The notes beneath the pieces were generated by a model. It was not told the DNA's origin. It searched no databases and worked only from the letters and a program-made list of their open reading frames with translations. From Prochlorococcus sp. AG-409-B13 (GTDB taxonomy: Bacteria; Cyanobacteriota; Cyanobacteriia; PCC-6307; Cyanobiaceae), in assembly GCA_003216035.1 (NCBI GenBank), contig QCJM01000001.1, positions 62,001-126,000 of the forward strand: a stretch of DNA of 64,000 nucleotides, written 5' to 3'. Both the position numbers and the translations under genes were made by a program. Shown here piece after piece: positions 63,505 through 64,000 of this stretch. Position 1 is the stretch's first letter, and every line of letters begins with the position of its first letter.

Positions 63505-64000
63505 CTAAAGATAACTTTGGGAGTCAATTAAATTCATTGCTGTGATCAAATTAGAAGAGTCCAAATAATACTTCTTTATTTTATCAAAAACATTCTCAAC
63601 TTGATTATTCGTTTTCTCTGAATAGTTTCTCAATAAAGAACTGAACATAATAACGCACCATTTTATACGGTATATGTCTAATAGTATGGCAATGCGACTA
63701 ATAAATATTTGCCTATCAGGGACTAGATTCACAATTCCTCTTAAAAAATTAAAAGCACTCTGAACTTCTAATAAGTTATCAGGTTGAAGAATCCAATCTA
63801 CAGTGAACTTTGCCAGGTCATCCCAACCTGCATATTCAAAATCTAAGAACACATATTGATCATCAATTCTAAGCATATTATGTATCCCAACATCAGAAGG
63901 TGAAATAATCTTCTGACTTAAAGGAATAGTCTCACTAACTAATCTTTGAGGAGCTGAGGTTAATATATTAGCTAGCGTCTTCTCTATACTCGGTCTAAGG
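63505..64000 (-). CDS. Phosphotransferase (aminoglycoside/choline-kinase fold), 5' end outside window
   Basis: The C-terminal part of a kinase-like phosphotransferase; the frame stays open to the right edge. It has the catalytic loop LSQKIISPSDVGIHNMLR and the metal-binding YVFLDFEYAGWDDLAKFTVD, both typical of the APH/choline kinase family. An internal ATG at 63874-63876 would cut off the catalytic loop, so the start lies beyond position 64000. Such kinases in polysaccharide clusters often phosphorylate a sugar or small alcohol; the substrate is unknown. Confidence 0.8.
   Translation of the reverse strand, partial: LRPSIEKTLANILTSAPQRLVSETIPLSQKIISPSDVGIHNMLRIDDQYVFLDFEYAGWDDLAKFTVDWILQPDNLLEVQSAFNFLRGIVNLVPDRQIFISRIAILLDIYRIKWCVIMFSSLLRNYSEKTNNQVENVFDKIKKYYLDSSNLITAMNLIDSQSYL

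Overview
The window looks like a chromosome segment of a low-GC marine picocyanobacterium, most likely a low-light-adapted Prochlorococcus. The housekeeping genes are cyanobacterial in type (MreB, small SSB, MgtE, a group 2 sigma factor, GyrB, MiaA, IF-3, CysE, SecA without a zinc-finger tail), they are tightly packed with short or overlapping junctions, and the base composition is AT-rich. The strain is an inference from gene content; no rRNA or other decisive marker is present.

Positions 1-20.2 kb are an ordinary core block: mreB (3' end outside the window), ssb, a DedA protein, ahcY, tsaE (broken by a one-base shift in a run of ten C), a PfkB sugar kinase, mutY, an alpha/beta hydrolase, a sigma factor, mgtE, a glutathione peroxidase, two crcB genes, a small SH3-like exported protein, gyrB, miaA, infC, a GntR regulator, cysE and secA.

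From 20.4 kb to the right edge everything relates to the cell surface, and this reads as a genomic island that begins directly after secA. A long minus-strand block (about 35.0 down to 21.2 kb) carries a Wzm/Wzt polysaccharide exporter, the three CDP-3,6-dideoxyhexose genes (cytidylyltransferase, 4,6-dehydratase, PMP/Fe-S 3-dehydrase), and then an unusual set: a ThDP enzyme, a HAD phosphatase, an HpcH/HpaI-type aldolase and an SDR, followed by glycosyltransferases. This suggests a modified, perhaps branched-chain, dideoxy sugar. At 35.1-42.7 kb there are glycosyltransferases, three sulfotransferase-like proteins, an alkaline-phosphatase-superfamily enzyme and a sialidase-like protein.

From 42.8 to 57.2 kb lies what looks like one secretion and modification module: an HlyD adaptor, a parvulin-like isomerase, an ABC exporter with a cyclic-nucleotide-binding domain and a dead C39-like peptidase domain, an RTX-repeat protein with its own strong terminator and clearly higher GC, related GT4 glycosyltransferases on both sides, another sulfotransferase-like protein, a TPR-glycosyltransferase fusion and a TPR protein. 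I infer an abundant, secreted, calcium-binding and probably glycosylated (perhaps sulfated) surface protein.

The right end (57.2-64 kb) holds a methyltransferase, pseB and pseC (first steps towards pseudaminic-acid-type sugars), two tandem paralogous surface-carbohydrate proteins sharing a 68-base identical block, and a partial phosphotransferase. I found no rRNA, tRNA, insertion sequence, integrase or CRISPR array.
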